A stretch of 9,066 bases of DNA from CAYLYM01 sp964387645 (GTDB lineage: Bacteria; Calditrichota; Calditrichia; RBG-13-44-9): NCBI GenBank assembly GCA_964387645.1, contig CAYLYM010000143.1, positions 1 through 9,066 on the forward strand. Reading direction: 5' to 3'. A program made the translations under genes and the position numbers. Position 1 is the stretch's first letter. Every line of letters begins with the position of its first letter. The notes beneath the pieces are model-generated. The model did not search any database. It had not been told where the DNA came from and was given only the letters and a program-made list of their open reading frames with translations. Shown here piece after piece: positions 6,701 to 9,066 of this stretch.

Positions 6701-7128
6701 CAATTTCCATGGTTCTTTAACCTTAATTTTTAAAATAATAGAACTTAAAGTGTCTCAAAATATTTAAGTGTAAGTAATTAAAAAACATGGAGCACGCTTC
6801 AAATTAAAAATAAAAAATAAGAATTAAAAAGCAGAGCAGATAAAATTCAGTAAAGTTTTACAGTTAAAAATTTGACACGTTTGTTAGAGAATCAGAAATG
6901 GGAGAAAGCTTCTGGTAAGAGGGAGTGGTATGTGTGCAAGTTCAGGTACCGATATTATTATTGATTTAAGGTTCGTCGGTTTGTACCTGTTAGAGGTTAA
7001 TTCTTCAGATCTATGAAGGGGTATTATTCCCCTAAAAGAAATGTGAACCTTTTTTTATGTACCAATTTAGCTTCGGAGGTTTAGAATAGTAATCGCCTTT
7101 TTGATAACCGAATAGCTGGTTTTACACT
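6701..7128. other. intergenic region between convergent genes, no gene recognised
   Basis: The first part, to about 6870, is A/T-rich with nothing recognisable beyond the small hairpin at 6711-6722. From about 6880 to 7090 the base composition is less A/T-rich and several inverted repeats appear, annotated separately. A plus-strand frame around 6890-6958 reads a basic, aromatic-rich stretch (ENQKWEKASGKREWYVCKF) before a stop. It could be a relic of a decayed gene, but I cannot match it to a family. No tRNA or other known RNA was seen. Confidence 0.55.
6943..7057. repeat. cluster of inverted repeats, possible structured RNA or terminator region
   Basis: Three pairings are visible: CAGGTAC (6943-6949) with GTACCTG (6983-6989); AAGGTTC (6968-6974) with GAACCTT (7045-7051); and AGGGG (7017-7021) with CCCCT (7029-7033). 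The second is followed on the plus strand by more T (7052-7056), like a terminator closing a branched structure that encloses the third. The first and second pairings overlap in a pseudoknot-like way and could be alternatives. The region lies at the 3' end of the minus-strand propeller gene. Confidence 0.35.
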
Positions 7129-8268
7129 TTACTTTTTATTTATAATAACCTTATAGCGTCTCACCTGAGGGAATGGATCATAAATAGTTGTGTATAATTT
7201 ACCATCATTATCAACATGAATCGGATTTCCAATTTCCGGTGTCGAAGAATCATTGTATATTGAATATAATAGTTCACCTTCACTATTGAAAAGATCAATC
7301 ATATTCTGATATTTTAACTCTGGGGCAGTATTATTCTGACTTTGAGCAATATGTCGGTCTGGATCTTTTAAATTTATTGGCCAAGACGAATAACTTATTT
7401 CATATTTATCTAACAACTTCATTGGAGCAGATAACGAACCATAAGTAGCAACTGATTGATAATTACCATTTGCCCAAACACCTGGACGAACTAATTTTTC
7501 AAAATCTCTCGTAACTTTTTTGATTAACTTTCCTTCAATGTTATAATATTTAATTTCATAATTATGATAATTTCCAACAGCAATCATTTCATCCAATACA
7601 TTAACATCCATTCCTATACCTACATAGGATGGAATTTTGACACCAATATCTTCAACAATATCTATTTTGTTTCTTATTTTAAGCGTATCATTTAGCTCAA
7701 ATAATATTATACAAATACCACATTCGCCAGTTATGCTCTGTGTAGCTACTAAAATATTAGGTTTGATAAAACCTATTAAAGAAACTCCAGCTATTTTCAA
7801 ACTGGCCAGAGTATAACTTTTTTGATAATTTCCATTTAAATCAAAGCGATCAATTCGAGTGCCTGAAATATTACTCACATAAATATATTCCTCTCCATCA
7901 CAAATGGCACCGTACGTACGATTAAATTCACCAGGTCCTTGACCTTCTCTCCCCTTCGACCATAAAAAATTTCCATCAAAATCAAATGCTACCAAACGAT
8001 TATCTTTCCGATCGAAAATATAGACATTTTTATTATTGTCAGTAAACACCGATCCAATTCCTGATAAAATTTCTACTTTTGGCTCATTTTCCTTCCCGAA
8101 AGTTTTCTCCAATTCAAATGAAATGGGGGGAATCGATTCTTTTTGCCATAATCCATGTTCTGGATTCTCGACAATTAACACACCATTTTTTACTTCTTTT
8201 TTTATTTCGCTGGAATCACATCCGATTAATAAAAACAATAACAGTATGATATGTAGAATATACTTCAT
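7129..8268 (-). CDS. lipoprotein with 6-bladed beta-propeller (NHL-like) domain
   Basis: A 379-residue predicted lipoprotein. The start is ATG 8268-8266, because it directly precedes a lipoprotein signal peptide with lipobox LLIGC (Cys17) and has AAGGAA seven bases upstream; the longer frame from 8319 would bury this signal. After a linker, propeller repeats begin: SVFTDNNKNVYIFDRKDNRL, a FDFDGNFLWSKG strand, then GREGQGPGEF (106-115), the hallmark of the 6-bladed beta-propeller lipoproteins frequent in Bacteroidota and related phyla. Further blades follow (YIYVSNISGTRIDRFDLNGN; a last one with IHVDNDGKLYTTIYD). The domain has no known catalytic residues; family members are usually uncharacterised envelope proteins, perhaps for binding ligands or partners. 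The mature protein should sit in the outer or inner membrane by its lipid anchor. Base composition is clearly A/T-rich (about one third G+C in the lines counted). Confidence 0.87.
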   Translation of the reverse strand: MKYILHIILLLFLLIGCDSSEIKKEVKNGVLIVENPEHGLWQKESIPPISFELEKTFGKENEPKVEILSGIGSVFTDNNKNVYIFDRKDNRLVAFDFDGNFLWSKGREGQGPGEFNRTYGAICDGEEYIYVSNISGTRIDRFDLNGNYQKSYTLASLKIAGVSLIGFIKPNILVATQSITGECGICIILFELNDTLKIRNKIDIVEDIGVKIPSYVGIGMDVNVLDEMIAVGNYHNYEIKYYNIEGKLIKKVTRDFEKLVRPGVWANGNYQSVATYGSLSAPMKLLDKYEISYSSWPINLKDPDRHIAQSQNNTAPELKYQNMIDLFNSEGELLYSIYNDSSTPEIGNPIHVDNDGKLYTTIYDPFPQVRRYKVIINKK

Positions 8269-8274
8269 TTCGAG

Positions 8275-8280
8275 TTCCTT
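8275..8280 (-). promoter_or_regulatory. Shine-Dalgarno site deciding the propeller lipoprotein start
   Basis: AAGGAA on the minus strand lies six to seven bases before ATG 8268. It supports this start over the in-frame upstream start at 8319, which has no comparable site. Confidence 0.75.
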
Positions 8281-8291
8281 CTTTTTTATGG

Positions 8292-8319
8292 TGTATAACT
8301 TTTGGTATAACCTGCGCAA
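8292..8319 (-). promoter_or_regulatory. candidate promoter of the propeller lipoprotein gene
   Basis: On the minus strand TTGCGC (8319-8314) and TATACA (8297-8292) are 16 bases apart, placing a transcript start a few bases ahead of the Shine-Dalgarno site. It would let this gene be transcribed independently of the lipoprotein gene 226 bases upstream. The match is fair but unproven. The rest of the 8320-8494 gap shows no gene. Confidence 0.35.
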
Positions 8320-8494
8320 AAATAGTATGCATCAGTGTTTTAAATTTAATCCGTAATGCAAGCGTAGCACAGATTTTCAGATTCGAAACAAATCCTTTTG
8401 CATCAATGTTAATTTCATCTTTATAACCGCCCTCATTCATGTTGTCTTCAGTACCGACTCTTCCGTTCCGTACCGATATTAGACAAAGAAGTTT

Positions 8495-8989
8495 TCAAGG
8501 CGTTGATTCACCGGGCATCGGTGAACGGTGGTACTGAACCATGCGCCATTTGTCCCCATCGCGGACATAAGTTGCTGAATAGCGGAGTCGCCGGACCAAA
8601 GGCTTACCCTGGATGGGTTTCTCTTTCCGAACCAAGGTTCCAATAACTAAACCCGTACTCCCAATAACCTGATAGTAATCATCGATCAGTTCAATCTCTA
8701 AGTGCTCCATTGAGCCCAACCAACGTTCAATTCTTGCTTTGTAGGACAACGGTTCATGTTTTCTTGGTGAGGTGGATGCCCAACCGAATCCGACCGCGGT
8801 ACCTTCTATTTCTACAATCTTATCCACATCTCGGGCATTTATCGCCGCAAGACGCCTTGCTTCTGTTGCCTTTAGACTCTCTAAAACCTCATCATCGGCT
8901 TGGGTTGAGATCTCTTTTTTTTCAATACATCCAATTATTAAAAAAATAATAAATAAACTACAGATAAAAATAAGATTGTAGTTTCTCAT
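8495..8989 (-). CDS. small lipoprotein with NTF2/SnoaL-like (DUF4440-type) fold
   Basis: 164 residues from ATG 8989-8987, which has AGGTG six bases upstream; an in-frame GTG at 8998 is an alternative with AAGGA four bases ahead of it. A hydrophobic signal ends in lipobox LIIGC (Cys21). The mature part fits a cone-shaped NTF2-like domain: an opening helix (ESLKATEARRLAAINARDVD, 37-56), a middle helix around YKARIERWLG, then strands including IELIDDYYQVIGSTGLVIG and the closing YSATYVRDGDKWRMVQYHRS, typical of DUF4440/SnoaL-like proteins. Members range from small-molecule-binding proteins to enzymes, and no active site can be named here, so the function is unknown. G+C is about 49% by hand count over 8521-8880, higher than the neighbouring propeller gene. 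Confidence 0.83.
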   Translation of the reverse strand: MRNYNLIFICSLFIIFLIIGCIEKKEISTQADDEVLESLKATEARRLAAINARDVDKIVEIEGTAVGFGWASTSPRKHEPLSYKARIERWLGSMEHLEIELIDDYYQVIGSTGLVIGTLVRKEKPIQGKPLVRRLRYSATYVRDGDKWRMVQYHRSPMPGESTP

Positions 8990-9066
8990 TGTTAGCACCT
9001 ATTCCTTAAATTTTACTTAACAGAACTTTTATTTACTAAATCTACCTTCACACCAAGTATTTAGTT

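Noticed and set aside
6872..6877. TTGACA as a -35 promoter box on the plus strand
   Set aside because: No reasonable -10 box follows at 16-18 bases and no plus-strand gene lies downstream.
8216..8440. 74-codon minus-strand frame upstream of and overlapping the propeller lipoprotein start
   Set aside because: It overlaps the well-supported lipoprotein signal peptide in another frame, has no clear Shine-Dalgarno site, and its product resembles no family I recognise.
6946..8481. Twelve-base direct match GTACCGATATTA at 6946-6957 and 8470-8481, flanking the propeller gene
   Set aside because: A 12-base match within 9 kb is expected about once or more by chance, and no target-site or element structure surrounds it.

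Overview
The window looks like part of a moderately AT-rich chromosome of a Gram-negative, probably anaerobic bacterium. Three observations point to the Bacteroidota/Calditrichota/KSB1 (FCB-type) neighbourhood: an S46 dipeptidyl-peptidase, a lipoprotein of the 6-bladed beta-propeller type, and a NuoE/NuoF/GltD-like redox operon. The phylum assignment is inference only; there is no rRNA or marker gene here.

Left part (1-3690, minus strand): a redox operon read right to left. A NuoE-like [2Fe-2S] thioredoxin-fold subunit is followed after a short gap by a long HydB-type NuoF with an N-terminal thioredoxin-like [2Fe-2S] domain, an FMN/NADH core and two C-terminal [4Fe-4S] clusters. The third gene fuses an N-terminal [2Fe-2S] ferredoxin domain to a GltD/NfnB-like FAD/NADPH oxidoreductase and runs off the left edge. 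The NuoF gene is split by a one-base frameshift near 2725. NuoE and NuoF resemble the HydC/HydB core of electron-bifurcating enzymes (the proposed Bfu family). The GltD-like partner replaces the hydrogenase subunit, so the best guess is a complex linking NAD(H), ferredoxin and NADP(H).

Middle (3691-4530): about 840 bases of very AT-rich, gene-free DNA between divergent transcription units. It holds weak promoter candidates and a REPIN-like pair of inverted GC-rich hairpins at about 4255-4362. On the plus strand, 4531-6684 encodes a full-length exported S46 serine peptidase with a Met at the position that separates known DPP7 and DPP11 specificities. An A/T-only hairpin with a T tail overlaps its stop codon.

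Right part (6701-9066): a gene-free stretch with several inverted repeats (6943-7057), then two minus-strand lipoprotein genes, a beta-propeller protein (7129-8268) and a small NTF2/SnoaL-like protein (8495-8989). No RNA genes, CRISPR arrays or intact insertion sequences were seen.
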